From Blastococcus sp. HT6-4 (lineage in GTDB: Bacteria; Actinomycetota; Actinomycetes; Mycobacteriales; Geodermatophilaceae), in assembly GCF_039679125.1 (NCBI RefSeq), contig NZ_CP155551.1, positions 3,162,001 to 3,226,000 on the forward strand: DNA of 64,000 bases, given 5' to 3'. The stretch's first letter is position 1, and the number at the start of each line of letters is the position of its first letter. The notes beneath the pieces were generated by a model. That model was not told where the DNA came from. It did not search any database and worked only from the letters and a program-made list of their open reading frames with translations. Of the stretch, positions 44,381-53,672 are shown piece after piece. The translations under genes and the position numbers were made by a program.

Positions 44381-46648
44381 TCAGCTGCACGACGCGTGCT
44401 GGCCGTCCGCCGCGCCCGCGAAGGCCGACACCTGGTCCCAAGTCCGCGCGTCGGCCACCCAGTACTTCTGGGCGAGGCAGATGTACGTCGGCTCGTCCTG
44501 GATCCACCGCCGCTCGCCGTTGGCATCGAGCAGCCAGGCGGTGCCGTCAGGCTGGCGCAAGATCCAGTTCCGCGAACCCTGCGGGAGCGTGAAGACGGGA
44601 TCGGCCCGGTTGCACGTGGCCGGGCTCTGGCTCACCTGCGGGACGACGAGCAAGATCTGGTTGTCGGGCAGCCAGTCTCGGACCGGGTATCGCTGGGCCA
44701 GGCAGGTGTACGTGGACGTGTCGAGGATCGCGTAGCCGATGCCGTCCCCGCGGAACGTGGCCTGGGCGTGATAGCCGGGGATCTTCACGATGGCATTGGT
44801 GATCTGCCGGCCCGGAGCGGGAAGGGAGCCGTCCACCCCCTGGCCGGAGCCTCCGCTGCCACCGCCTCCACCGACAGGGGGGAGCACGACCGCCTGGTGA
44901 TACGTCAGGTACGCGTGCTGTGCGCCGCTCACGGCGGTGCCGAACACGTCACCTGCCACCAGGGCCCCCTCGGCCACGAAGAGCAGGTTGCTGAGCGCCT
45001 TCACCGTCACCACGTCGTCGGCGTGCTCCATCGCGCAGTTGAGCCACCCGACGAGACGCTGAGGGTTGAGTCCGAGTGCATACCCGCATGTGTTGAGGAT
45101 CTTCGTGTAGACGGTCCTCACCTCGGAGTCGGGCAGGATCTTGTCGATCCTCCGCACGACGAACGACGACAGCGACAGAAAGGTCGACTGGGTGATCTCC
45201 ACGTCGTCGGCGCGACTTCCTTCGGGCAGATCCACCCAGACCGTCCCGCCCGGGGGCACATCGACGCGCACGCGGCTGGAGTCCTCCGGAACCCCCGTCA
45301 TGTCGTTCCACACGTCGTAAGAGATGTCGGTCAGAAGGTCGCCGGTCGGGTACAGGTTCACCTGACGCGCCTCACCCTGGGTGTTGACATGCAGCACCGC
45401 ACCGCTGTTGTTGGCCAGCTTCCAGCGCCCTTCGGCCGAGCCCTCGCCCTGCGTGACGCAGAAGCGCATCGTCGCCCGCCCCAGGAGCTCGTTCTTCTCG
45501 AAGACGTCGCCCGCCGTGTGCACCCGGGTGTGGTTGGTCAGATCGGGTGCGCAGGACGGCTGGTCGGCCCTGATCCCGGTGAACTCCCGCACCAGCTCGT
45601 TCAGCAGGCTCTTGCGTGGGTTCACGACGGTCGGCCTGGTCAACGGGACGAGCAGGCTCCGGTGGAGCAACGAGCTGGTCTTCTTCGACAGGCCGGCGAC
45701 CGAGACCGTCTGCACTCGTCCGTCCGCGGAGAGACGGGTCAGCGCGGGCGGGTAGACCTCCAGGTCGTCCCTCGCGTGGTTGATGGTGACCGGCTCGAAC
45801 CCGTCGTCGGCGAGCGACGCGAGCTCCGGATCGACCGGAAGCGTCACGTCGACCGTCTGCTGGCCGTCGGCCCACGGCCCGTGGATGGTGAAGTCCGCCG
45901 TGGGCCCCTCCAGCGGGATGCCCGAGCTGGCGAGCGGCGTCACCGAGCCCCACGCGCCGGCCTGGTCGAGGACGCCCGGGGGCACGGTGAGCCGGTAGTC
46001 GCCTCGGGAGATCACCGTCGTGTGGCTCTGGTAGGCCCAGCGCCATGACGTCTCGGCCGTCCGCACGGGCATGGGTGTCAGGCACGACGCCTCCACCAGA
46101 GCGGCCAGCTGTCCCTTTCCGATCCCGGGCACGCGCTCAGGCGTCACGTGGGCCGGTGAGGCGAACGGTCGGGCGTCGACGATCCGCTGCGCGTTCGGGC
46201 GGGACAACCGCAGGCTCTCGGACAGTTCCTGGACGGTTGCGGACTGGAGATCAACCCGCCCGTCCGTGCACGGCCGGATGGCCGGTGGTGGCGTCGTCGT
46301 CGGCGTCGCGCACGCCGTCCGCGCACTCAGGATGCGGTTCAGCGCGCCCGCGCCGATCCCCTCGACCACGAGCACGTCCGACGGTTGGAGATAGGGTCGG
46401 GCGCTAACCACCCGCTCCGCGACGGGCCGGCTCACGCGGAGCGCAGACATCAGCTGGCCGATGGAGGCGTGGTTGATGTCAACCTGGCCGGACGAGCACA
46501 CCATCGCCACGTCCACCAGCGACCCGGCCCGCGGTGCCACCACGGGGCTCGCGGAGGCCCCTCCGGCACCCGGGCCGCCGAGCAGCCCCGCCAGCAAGAG
46601 TACGGAAACGAACGCACGAAGAAACGCGGCTCGGCCTTGGAAGCTCAT
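44381..46648 (-). CDS. Secreted protein with two ComEA-like helix-hairpin-helix motifs
   Basis: 755 residues from the ATG at 46648 (MSFQGRAAFLRAFVSVLLLA), with a signal peptide ending near ASASP. Two HhH-type segments follow: VDINHASIGQLMSALRVSRP and VDLQSATVQELSESLRLSRP, each with an ARPF/ARPYL continuation as in ComEA. The middle is beta-rich and unassigned, with a Gly/Ser linker near residue 610. The C-terminus has two related Cys-paired units (YTCLAQRYPVRDWLPDNQ and YICLAQKYWVADARTWDQ). Such HhH motifs bind DNA in ComEA, but binding here is untested. Confidence 0.75.
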   Translation of the reverse strand: MSFQGRAAFLRAFVSVLLLAGLLGGPGAGGASASPVVAPRAGSLVDVAMVCSSGQVDINHASIGQLMSALRVSRPVAERVVSARPYLQPSDVLVVEGIGAGALNRILSARTACATPTTTPPPAIRPCTDGRVDLQSATVQELSESLRLSRPNAQRIVDARPFASPAHVTPERVPGIGKGQLAALVEASCLTPMPVRTAETSWRWAYQSHTTVISRGDYRLTVPPGVLDQAGAWGSVTPLASSGIPLEGPTADFTIHGPWADGQQTVDVTLPVDPELASLADDGFEPVTINHARDDLEVYPPALTRLSADGRVQTVSVAGLSKKTSSLLHRSLLVPLTRPTVVNPRKSLLNELVREFTGIRADQPSCAPDLTNHTRVHTAGDVFEKNELLGRATMRFCVTQGEGSAEGRWKLANNSGAVLHVNTQGEARQVNLYPTGDLLTDISYDVWNDMTGVPEDSSRVRVDVPPGGTVWVDLPEGSRADDVEITQSTFLSLSSFVVRRIDKILPDSEVRTVYTKILNTCGYALGLNPQRLVGWLNCAMEHADDVVTVKALSNLLFVAEGALVAGDVFGTAVSGAQHAYLTYHQAVVLPPVGGGGGSGGSGQGVDGSLPAPGRQITNAIVKIPGYHAQATFRGDGIGYAILDTSTYTCLAQRYPVRDWLPDNQILLVVPQVSQSPATCNRADPVFTLPQGSRNWILRQPDGTAWLLDANGERRWIQDEPTYICLAQKYWVADARTWDQVSAFAGAADGQHASCS

Positions 46649-46766
46649 GGTCCCCCGATTCCGACGGCGAGCACCCACGAGCTCCCCGAGGCCGCGGAAC
46701 GTATCAGCGGAAAACCCCCCGGAGAACTACTTCCCACACGACTGCATACAGATGTGGGCTGGGACT

Positions 46767-46925
46767 TAGTCACCCCAGGCAGGTGAGGACCCGTCGACGT
46801 AGGTGACCGCGTCCTCGTCCTTATCGACCCAGACGCGGCGGCCTTCAGGTCGGATGGTGAGGAAGGACTCGATCAGCTCGGCCGCGGGGTCGGCTCCCAG
46901 CAGTTCTCCGAGCGAGGGGCGCCGA
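46767..46925 (-). pseudogene. C-terminal fragment of an unknown gene
   Basis: The minus strand reads SLGELLGADPAAELIESFLT then IRPEGRRVWVDKDEDAVTYV and stops at 46767. The fragment looks protein-like, but no start or continuation exists past about 46925, where an oppositely oriented fragment begins. Confidence 0.45.
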
Positions 46926-47290
46926 CGTCGATGTCGAGGCCGCGTCGGCCACCGCCCGCGCCGCGGGGCTCGACGCGCTCGTCCACCGCGACTGGACCAC
47001 CCGCGTGTGGATCACTCCGGCCAAGGCTCTGCGACCGCGTGGACCGCGAGGCGCTGACCGCTACCTGGCACGCCCTCATCGCCGCCGATGCCAAACGCGC
47101 ACGGGGCCACCTGCCGCGCCCCGTCATCGACCGCGGCCTGGAACGGGCCTTCTCCCTCAACCTGGCGCAGCAGCCGGTCCAGCGCGGGGAGATGCTGCAG
47201 CTGCCGTGGTGGGACGAGCACAGCGGCGAGGGCTGGGTGGTGCTCGGCTATCCCCCGGCGTCCACCTACGCCCGGCTGATCGGCTGCTGA
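46917..47290 (+). pseudogene. Frameshifted remnant of an unknown gene
   Basis: The plus strand codes GADVDVEAASATARAAGLDA and LVHRDWTTRVWITPAKALR in one frame. After a break near 47030 it continues in another as CDRVDREALTATWHALIAAD, ERAFSLNLAQQPVQRGEMLQ and a final YPPASTYARLIGC. No plausible start precedes the first piece. Together with the minus-strand fragment this marks a recombination scar. Confidence 0.5.
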
Positions 47291-47362
47291 CCCGCACGCC
47301 AGGAGCCGCCGAGCCCCGCACCCGATGACCAGGTGCGGGGTCGACGGCGCACTGCACCACGC

Positions 47363-47794
47363 CTACGCGTCCGCGGAGTCCTCCGCCTGACGTGGCCAGA
47401 GGGCACGGTTCACGCGCTGTTGGTCCGCGGACAGCACCAGGCGGATCTCACCGCGGGTCACCTCGAGAGTGTCATCGGTGCGGACGGCGGCCGCCTCACC
47501 CGCGCCGAGCTCGGCGAGGAAGGCGCGCCGCGCGGCCTCGACCTCGTCATCGGTCCGGTCGCACAGCCCGGCTCGGAATGCGAAGTCCCGCAGGGCGCGG
47601 CGGGCGATTCCCACCGCCGCCGGGTCGCAGCACAGCGGCCGCCATTCGGCCGGCTCCTTCAGCAGCCGCCCCTTGGCCTCGTTCATGCCGCCGGGGAAGC
47701 GGGAGGCCACACCGGCCTGGCACTGCGCCCACGTCCGTTCCCGGTGCATCGTGAGGTAGCCGGTCAGGACGTCGAGGTCGGCGGTGAGCATCAC
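47363..47794 (-). CDS. Hypothetical protein
   Basis: 143 residues starting at the double Met (MMLTADLDVLTGYLTMHRER). Helical, with CCDPAAVGIARRALRDFAFR and a basic C-terminus. No domain is recognised. The 316 bp upstream contain only a possible coding remnant on the plus strand (DAAEQMAPDVRRLAAAIREM, ending at about 48047). Confidence 0.5.
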   Translation of the reverse strand: MMLTADLDVLTGYLTMHRERTWAQCQAGVASRFPGGMNEAKGRLLKEPAEWRPLCCDPAAVGIARRALRDFAFRAGLCDRTDDEVEAARRAFLAELGAGEAAAVRTDDTLEVTRGEIRLVLSADQQRVNRALWPRQAEDSADA

Positions 47795-48110
47795 GGGAAA
47801 CGCGTGAAACGTACCACCGCGCGTCCTCTGGCCCCCAGGAGTCCAACGCAGCCACGCCCCGAAGGAGCAGGAAGTTGCACATGAAGCGCCAGTTCATCCT
47901 CGACTCCTCAAGGACCTCCGGTTCATCGCCGACGCTGCCGAGCAGATGGCCCCAGACGTCCGTCGGCTGGCGGCAGCGATTAGGGAGATGGCAGATCACC
48001 TCAAGGGCATCTACGGGTGTCTTCAGTCCTCCAGCGGCTCAAGGTGACGCTGGCCGCCCTCCGCCAACGGCCAGGTGCTGGGATGGCGCACCGGCCCACG
48101 GCAGACGCCG

Positions 48111-48647
48111 TCAGGCCTCTCCCGGAGCCGGGCCGATCGGACGAACGAGCGGCTGAGCCCGCGGAAGGTCTGCCAGGGTGAACAGCTGCAGCTCCGGGGC
48201 CCGGCGATCGCGCACGAGCAGGACCGGCACGACGCCGGATGGCTGCCCGCTCAGCGCTTTGACGAGCAGATCGACGGCCGCCTGCGTGGGCCTGGTGGGT
48301 TTTACCTCGGCCGCCGGGGTGGCCGGCCCGAAGGCGGCCAGCTCGGCAACGGTCACGCTGCCGAGGTCCACCGGCCCGTCCTGCAGCGCGAGCCAGCGCG
48401 CCACCTGCTCGGACGTGAACAACAGCCACTCGCCGCTGGCCGTCCGGTAGGGCGCTTGGCTGAAGTCCCGCTCGTAGAGGTCCTGCAGCACGGCGTGCAC
48501 CGGCATCTCGCCGGCCACTTGGTGCGCCGGGACAGCGACATCACCAATCAGCGGCGGCTGGTGGCTCAGTCGGCTGCCGACGATCTGCAGCAGTTCGGCT
48601 AGCGCGAATCTGGCGGGCGCCGTGCAGCTGACTGCGCTCACGCTCAC
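48111..48647 (-). CDS. Hypothetical protein, possible CBS-like or signal-sensing fold
   Basis: 178 residues (MSVSAVSCTAPARFALAELL). The alternation of short strands and helices (PLIGDVAVPAHQVAGEMPVH, AVLQDLYERDF, GEWLLFTSEQVARWLAL, and later GVVPVLLVRDRRAPELQLFT) resembles a CBS-type pair, where a site reports a ligand. That is inference from pattern only. The start region overlaps the neighbouring small gene by 107 bp, so the Met at 48506 is an alternative start. Confidence 0.55.
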   Translation of the reverse strand: MSVSAVSCTAPARFALAELLQIVGSRLSHQPPLIGDVAVPAHQVAGEMPVHAVLQDLYERDFSQAPYRTASGEWLLFTSEQVARWLALQDGPVDLGSVTVAELAAFGPATPAAEVKPTRPTQAAVDLLVKALSGQPSGVVPVLLVRDRRAPELQLFTLADLPRAQPLVRPIGPAPGEA

Positions 48648-48777
48648 TTATTTCACCGCGGCGGGCTAACTGGTCGATCGCGCCGTCGATGCCTTTGGCG
48701 CCGGTGATCCCTCCAGCAAGGCTTTCCATGAAGCGCCACGCCCCGTTGAAGGCGTCCAGGTCGCCGCCGTCGGCCAT
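48541..48777 (-). CDS. Small hypothetical protein
   Basis: 78 residues from the ATG at 48777 (MADGGDLDAFNGAWRFMESL). The first 50 residues are amphipathic (GAKGIDGAIDQLARRGEISE); the last 30 overlap the start of the next gene in another frame. A functional call is not possible and the overlap lowers confidence. Confidence 0.35.
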   Translation of the reverse strand: MADGGDLDAFNGAWRFMESLAGGITGAKGIDGAIDQLARRGEISERERSQLHGARQIRASRTAADRRQPTEPPAAADW

Positions 48778-48869
48778 GCCCGGACTGTAGGTGGGCCGGT
48801 CACCTCGTCCGCGACCACGACCCTGGCCGGTCGAGTCGGATCTCGCCTTGGGACAGCGGCTGCGGTCGG

Positions 48870-49913
48870 TCATGCAGTCGAGTCGGGGACGAGGAGGACG
48901 TCGACGAGGGCGCGTGGATCGAGTCCTCGCCGGATGCCCTCCACCAGGTCGATTGCCTCAGCCGGTCCGGCGGACGTCCAGAGCTTCCGCCGCCGATTGG
49001 CGTAGACGTTCACCAGTGCCAGCAGTCCGAAGCCCTGGGCGTTCATCACGGGTTCGTGCTGGACGAGCCGGCCGGTGAGCCAGCACCCGAAGAGCGCCTC
49101 TCCGGTAGCGATGTGCCCGGCGAATCGCTGCAGCGCTACCGGGTCGCCGAGCAGCCTGAGCGGGGAGAACGGGTCGATCCCCCCGTCCTCGGGCTCGCTG
49201 ATGCCCGAAGCCCGCAGTGCCTTCTGGCGGTTCTCCGGGGAGAGCTCGTTGCCGGCGACCGCCTGGAGAAAGGCGACGTAGGTGTCGTGGACCTCGCTGT
49301 CCAGCTCCTCCCCCACCAGGCGAGGGTCCGCACGCTGAACGAACGTTCGCAACCCGGTCGCGGCGCCCGCCTCCCGGAGCGTCATGTGCGCCACAGCGTC
49401 GGCGACGGCGATGAGGAGGTCGTGGAGGGAACCCGACTCCTCGCCAGCGAGCGCCTCCTTCACGACGGCAGTGATCGTCGGCGCACGCCGGAGGTACTCC
49501 TCGCGGTAGCGCTCGGCGACCCAGATCAGGGCGTCATGCGCTGCCCGGTCGCTGAGCCAGCACCCCGCCTGCGCGGCCTCCAGAGCCACCAGCTGCCAGG
49601 GCTTGCCGCGCCGGACGCGGCGGGCGAGGAAGAGCGCTTGGTCGAGGGTTCCCTCCGGCAAAGAGGCGACCGATCCGCCGTTCCCGGGGAAGGTGATCTG
49701 GGCGCGCGGCAACAGTCCGAATGCGCGCCACCGTTCCAGCTGTTCTGGGCTCACCACGACGTCGTGGTGTTGCGCCAGGGTCGCGATCAGCGCCGCATCG
49801 GCCACAGACGGCCCCGAGCGCACCACCCGCCCACCATCGCAGACCCCCGCGTTGTGACGCCAGACGCCGCGCCCGCAGAGCCGTACCGTTCCGGCTCCCA
49901 ACACGCTGCGCAT
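48870..49913 (-). CDS. Hypothetical protein with a MerR-like N-terminal helix-turn-helix
   Basis: Up to 347 residues; the first 30 look non-conserved and the true start may be near ATLAQHH. Residues 40-110 resemble a MerR-type DNA-binding segment (VVSPEQLERWRAFGLLPRAQ, then SVASLPEGTLDQALFLARR). The rest is helical (YREEYLRRAPTITAVVKEAL, LHDLLIAVADAVAHMTLREA) without a recognised domain. It is divergent from the small gene at 49927 with only 13 bp between starts, so it could regulate that gene and itself. Confidence 0.65.
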   Translation of the reverse strand: MRSVLGAGTVRLCGRGVWRHNAGVCDGGRVVRSGPSVADAALIATLAQHHDVVVSPEQLERWRAFGLLPRAQITFPGNGGSVASLPEGTLDQALFLARRVRRGKPWQLVALEAAQAGCWLSDRAAHDALIWVAERYREEYLRRAPTITAVVKEALAGEESGSLHDLLIAVADAVAHMTLREAGAATGLRTFVQRADPRLVGEELDSEVHDTYVAFLQAVAGNELSPENRQKALRASGISEPEDGGIDPFSPLRLLGDPVALQRFAGHIATGEALFGCWLTGRLVQHEPVMNAQGFGLLALVNVYANRRRKLWTSAGPAEAIDLVEGIRRGLDPRALVDVLLVPDSTA

Positions 49914-49926
49914 CGAGGAGGCACAA

Positions 49927-50286
49927 ATGACCCGGATGGACTACCCCAAGCGCAACCGCGAAGCGCGGGCTCGCCGGTACCCGCCGACAATCCAAGGCCC
50001 GCGGCCCGACCCGACCGACGCCTACCTGATCGGGCACCGGGACGGCTACGAGGCCGGCCAACGCGAGGGATTCACCCGCGGGCGCGTCCAGGGACTGGAA
50101 GAAGGCATTCAGATCGGCACGTCCGCCGGCTTCGACGGAGCACTGACCTTCGTCACCGAAGTCGCGGCCACGGTGCGCCTGGACGGCGGGAAGGAGCTCA
50201 AGGAAGCGATCTCCCAGATGGCGGTGAAGACGGCGAAGCAGAAGTACCTCGCCGAGCACGACGTCGCCGATCCTCAGCCGCGGTGA
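49927..50286 (+). CDS. Small glycine-zipper-like protein
   Basis: 119 residues (MTRMDYPKRNREARARRYPP). Residues 32-70 carry spaced glycines, DGYEAGQREGFTRGRVQGLE and EGIQIGTSAGFDGAL, a Yae1-like or glycine-zipper pattern, followed by a helical tail. It is preceded by GAGGAGG. A hairpin terminator lies 184 bp after the stop. Confidence 0.6.
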   Translation: MTRMDYPKRNREARARRYPPTIQGPRPDPTDAYLIGHRDGYEAGQREGFTRGRVQGLEEGIQIGTSAGFDGALTFVTEVAATVRLDGGKELKEAISQMAVKTAKQKYLAEHDVADPQPR

Positions 50287-50469
50287 CCGAAGCGGACAGC
50301 CATCGCGGCCGCCTTGAACACGCCGCGTCGCTTGCCGGGGTAGATCACCGGGTCGAACCCAAGAACGGCTCCAGCCCGACCGAACTTCGACACAGCGGCA
50401 CAGCGGCTCCGGACCGCGTAGCCGCCTGCACACCCCGAGGGTGCCGCGCCCGATGAGAGGCGACCCGAA

Positions 50470-50500
50470 CCCCGGATCTCGTCTCCCACGAGATCCGGGG
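50470..50500. terminator. Perfect 13-bp hairpin
   Basis: CCCCGGATCTCGT and ACGAGATCCGGGG flank a 5-base loop. It is placed to end transcription of the gene ending at 50286 and is preceded by a 27-bp sequence (50437-50463) also found at 58816. No gene is supported between 50287 and 50749. Confidence 0.75.
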
Positions 50501-50749
50501 CTCGCCCCATGCAGCTCGCCCCGGCCGATCGCTGGCCGGTGAGCATCGTGAGCCGGCTGCGCACGTCTCCGGAGGCCACCACCCCGGCTTGCGGTGGGAC
50601 TCCACGCGGGCACGCTGGACACCTGCGGCCTCGGCGGTCAGGCCGCGGTGGGGCTTGCCGACGCTCGGCCGTCCACGTTCAACCGCAGCAGCGTTGGTGG
50701 GGACGCCGCGCAAGCGATCCGCGCGACGTCCCCACAGCTGATTGAGTGG

Positions 50750-51376
50750 TCAGTCCTGGTCTTCCATGGCCAGGAGATCGGAGGCCAGCGTCACCTGCGC
50801 CAGAGCGGTCGCCGGCAGTCCGGACTCGTACAACCGCTGGTAGGGCACTCCGAGGTGGCCGTAGAAGTTCTTCCGCCGCTGCGAGGCGGCCATGTGCTCG
50901 AGCGTCAGCGGGACGCCCACGTAGCCGCAGGAGTCCGCGTCGTCCCATGTCGGGTCGATAACCCGTCCGTCCCGGTCGACGAGCCAGGCGTGCTCGACGA
51001 CGATGCCGAGGGCGAACGGCATGGCGAAGCCCTCGCAGTAGGTCAGCGGGTTGTCCCTTCCCACGCTACGGAAGGCGGCCGTAAGCGCGTTGCGGTAGCA
51101 CTGCTTCTGCGGACCGAGCCGACGGCCATCCGGGATGAGCGCGCGGTCGAAGAGCCGTCCGTAGGTCAGCACCGCCTCTTCGAAGCTGTAGAACGGCGGT
51201 TCGCCGAACTGGAACCGCACTCTGCGGTCGGTGTCCTCGCCGAACCGGCAGCGCAGCGCGTTCTCCGCGCGCAGGAGAAGCTCGCCCCCCAGGGCCGCGG
51301 AGAAGTGGCCGATGTAGTGGACGGTGCCCTGGAGGGAGGCAGTGGACGGGCGGTTGATCGAGGTGCTCTTGGTCAT
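50750..51376 (-). CDS. Hypothetical protein with a Cys-His-Asp arrangement
   Basis: 208 residues from the ATG at 51376 (MTKSTSINRPSTASLQGTVH). The central segment shows QKQCYRNALTAAF, TYCEGFAMPFAL, VEHAWLVDRDGRVIDPTWDD. A Cys on a helix, then His in EHAW and Asp in IDPTW, is the order seen in papain/transglutaminase-like folds, so a peptidase or amidase role is possible. This is motif inference; the family is not recognised. Confidence 0.6.
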   Translation of the reverse strand: MTKSTSINRPSTASLQGTVHYIGHFSAALGGELLLRAENALRCRFGEDTDRRVRFQFGEPPFYSFEEAVLTYGRLFDRALIPDGRRLGPQKQCYRNALTAAFRSVGRDNPLTYCEGFAMPFALGIVVEHAWLVDRDGRVIDPTWDDADSCGYVGVPLTLEHMAASQRRKNFYGHLGVPYQRLYESGLPATALAQVTLASDLLAMEDQD

Positions 51377-51703
51377 GCCGGGACTGGTCCCGCGTCCCGG
51401 GACTTCGTCAATCGACCGCCTCGACGCCGCTCCTGGAAACGGTCTCGGGCTCGGGACACCTCGACGTCGAGATGGGCACCCCGCCGCTCGGCATCCCCCC
51501 TCGGTAGGCATCGACCTGACCTGAGCTTGGCCAGTGAGGACGGCACTCGTTGCGCCACTGCGAAACCACCACCGAGCGGTTGTCATCTGGGTCGCAGGGA
51601 TCCCGGCCGCCTAGGTCGGCCTCCGCATCGCGCTGATCGAGTGGATCCGCAGCTCGAAGACCTCCTGGTAGCCGGTTCCGGCCCCGGCGGTGACTGGTAG
51701 GCG
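51377..51703. other. Intergenic region without a supported gene
   Basis: 327 bp between the hypothetical gene at 50750-51376 and that at 51704-52231. Short frames exist on both strands, but none has coding character or a ribosome site. It likely holds the promoter for the former. Confidence 0.5.
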
Positions 51704-52231
51704 CTAGCCGGCCGGGTGCTGGGAGCTGTAGCCGGGCGGTGTGTGGTCGGGGAGTTCGGTGCTGCCGCCGGCGAGCTTCAGGCCGCAGGTCTTACAACGC
51801 ACGTACCACTCGTCGGAGCCTGGGATCTCATCCATGGCCCCGTGGCGGCCGCTGTCGCGGCAGAGCCCGTCCTCTCGAAGCATGACTTGAAACTGTGCCT
51901 GCCGGGCTGCGTTCGCCTCGTCCTCCAGTGCCTGTTGCCGGTCCCGTTCCCCTTGCTGACGGTCCTCGGCCTCATCGTTGAGGTCGCGCAGGTGCTGGGC
52001 CCACCAGGGCAGCTCTTCGTCTGGCACCTCGTAGAAGCCGCCCACCGCGTAGAGCATGTGATTGAAGTGCATCGCCGCGAACAGGTCGATCGGCGGGCGC
52101 TTGTCGACCCTGGCTCGCAACTCGATGCGCAGGGCGTCCGGGTGCAAGTCCAGCGCGTCGAACGCTGCTGCCTCGGCCGGGGTCAGCCCGGCCTTGGCGT
52201 AGTCGAGTCCGTTTGGCGATGACAGCTCCAC
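51704..52231 (-). CDS. Hypothetical protein with a C-terminal zinc knuckle
   Basis: 175 residues (MELSSPNGLDYAKAGLTPAE). It has a helical N-terminal half (AAFDALDLHPDALRIELRAR, then an FAAMHFNHMLYAVGGFYEVP segment) and a charged coiled stretch rich in Asp/Glu/Arg/Gln. The C-terminal YVRCKTCGLKLAGG may pair with the Cys of GLCRDSGRH to bind a metal. It resembles other short zinc-knuckle proteins to its right. Function unknown. Confidence 0.6.
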   Translation of the reverse strand: MELSSPNGLDYAKAGLTPAEAAAFDALDLHPDALRIELRARVDKRPPIDLFAAMHFNHMLYAVGGFYEVPDEELPWWAQHLRDLNDEAEDRQQGERDRQQALEDEANAARQAQFQVMLREDGLCRDSGRHGAMDEIPGSDEWYVRCKTCGLKLAGGSTELPDHTPPGYSSQHPAG

Positions 52232-52501
52232 CCAGTCGCGGGCTGTGCTGGCCCAGTCGTCGGTTCGTGTGTGATCGGCCAGCAGCGTGAGTGCCGCAAG
52301 GTCGAAGGGCGACCATCCCTGGTTCTCCAGGGATACGGCCAGCCGAAGGTCAGCCTCGCCGCAGTAGACGCCGGGTCGGAGCCAGCGCCCGGCGGTGTCA
52401 GCATCGAAGCCGGCCGTGGGCCAGCCTGGTTCACATCACCGACTGACCCTGCGGACAGCGGCCACCGTCCGGCCGCTGTCGCGGGGCCGAGACGATTCCC
52501 C

Positions 52502-53302
52502 TCACTCGATCCGCGGCCACGCGCGCCGGAAGTCCAGGGCGGTGCGGATCTTCGGGCGCGAAACCCCGGCATTCCTCTCGACCACGGTCAGCAGTTCGTC
52601 GTCGGACACGTCCGGCTCCGCCGCCCGGGCCTCATCTACGGCACGGACGATCTCCCGGACGTCGGGCCCGCCGATGACGGCGGCCCGCCGACCGGTCGGC
52701 CCGTCCCGGAACTCGATCCCCCGGAACTGCGGCTCCAGACCATCGGTGGGCAACCAGGCCGGCACCGGCAGCTCCGGAGCGCAGTTCGAAGCCCACGGCG
52801 TGCCGCAACTGCCCCACATGGCCAACGACCACCGACGAGCCTCCTCGGTGCTCTCGATGGCCACCTCGACGATCTGCCGCTGCCGCACAACCGACTCCTC
52901 CGCGATCCGCAGCGACGTCCTGGCCTCCTCACGTTGCCGCTCCAGCTCAGCCAGGGCCGCGAACGCTCGGCTGAGCAACGACTCAGGTGCGTTGCCGGCC
53001 AGCTGGTAGAGAGCGCCGATGAGGAACACGCCGGGGTCCGCCACAGGCCGCGAGCCGGCGGTGGTGTCGCCGACGTCGGCGGGTTGCACCGCGTCGCCGT
53101 ACTCGGCGAGAAACTCCTCGTGGGCGGCCAGCCGCCGCTCGTGCGCGACGGCCAGCTGCGCTTCGACGAGACCGTCGCGCAAACAGCCGGCGCAGCGGTG
53201 CACGTGCTCCCCGGCAGCTCCCTCCAGGCGGTACACCGGCCGCTCACGGCGGCACCAGCCACACACATCCGGCGACAGCGAGGGCTCCGGGAGACGCGGC
53301 AT
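52502..53302 (-). CDS. Hypothetical zinc-ribbon and coiled-coil protein
   Basis: 266 residues from the ATG at 53302 (MPRLPEPSLSPDVCGWCRRE). An N-terminal four-Cys ribbon (CGWC and CAGC) is followed by helices, a coiled coil (AFAALAELERQREEARTSLR) and a C-terminal region ending in DDELLTVVERNAGVSRPKIR, which looks like a small helix-turn-helix. This layout is shared with 54306-55181 and suggests a common origin. Function unknown. Confidence 0.62.
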   Translation of the reverse strand: MPRLPEPSLSPDVCGWCRRERPVYRLEGAAGEHVHRCAGCLRDGLVEAQLAVAHERRLAAHEEFLAEYGDAVQPADVGDTTAGSRPVADPGVFLIGALYQLAGNAPESLLSRAFAALAELERQREEARTSLRIAEESVVRQRQIVEVAIESTEEARRWSLAMWGSCGTPWASNCAPELPVPAWLPTDGLEPQFRGIEFRDGPTGRRAAVIGGPDVREIVRAVDEARAAEPDVSDDELLTVVERNAGVSRPKIRTALDFRRAWPRIE

Positions 53303-53429
53303 GGGCGGATAGTGCCCGGTAGGTGTGACGGGACATCCGAGCTCTCGCCGCGGTGCCGCCCCAGGCTGCCAGCGCTGAGCCTGGCGAACCCCGGTGCTGT
53401 CGCCGACGGCAGCGATGTGGTCGACCGCT

Positions 53430-53672
53430 TCAGCCGCGGCGCTCCTCCCCGGCGGCCAACCGCACCCGTTCCGGCGGCACGCACTGCACGTGCTTCCCTG
53501 TGCCCCAGCCGTACCGGACACTGAACTCGACGTCGGCGACCCAGCGATCGCGGTCCGACGTGAGCCGCCAGGCATGCTGCAGGCCCGGCCACCAGCACCC
53601 GCCCAGCTCGACCTCCACCTGGCGCGCCGGGTCATAGCGGCGCTGATCGACGAGCCGGACCGGCTCGGTCAT
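53430..53672 (-). CDS. Small hypothetical protein
   Basis: 80 residues from the ATG at 53672 (MTEPVRLVDQRRYDPARQVE). Beta-rich, with VELGGCWWPGLQHAWRLTSD and WVADVEFSVRYGWGTGKHVQ. The ATG overlaps the stop of the upstream small gene (ATGA), so the two are a translationally coupled pair. Not recognised. Confidence 0.6.
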   Translation of the reverse strand: MTEPVRLVDQRRYDPARQVEVELGGCWWPGLQHAWRLTSDRDRWVADVEFSVRYGWGTGKHVQCVPPERVRLAAGEERRG

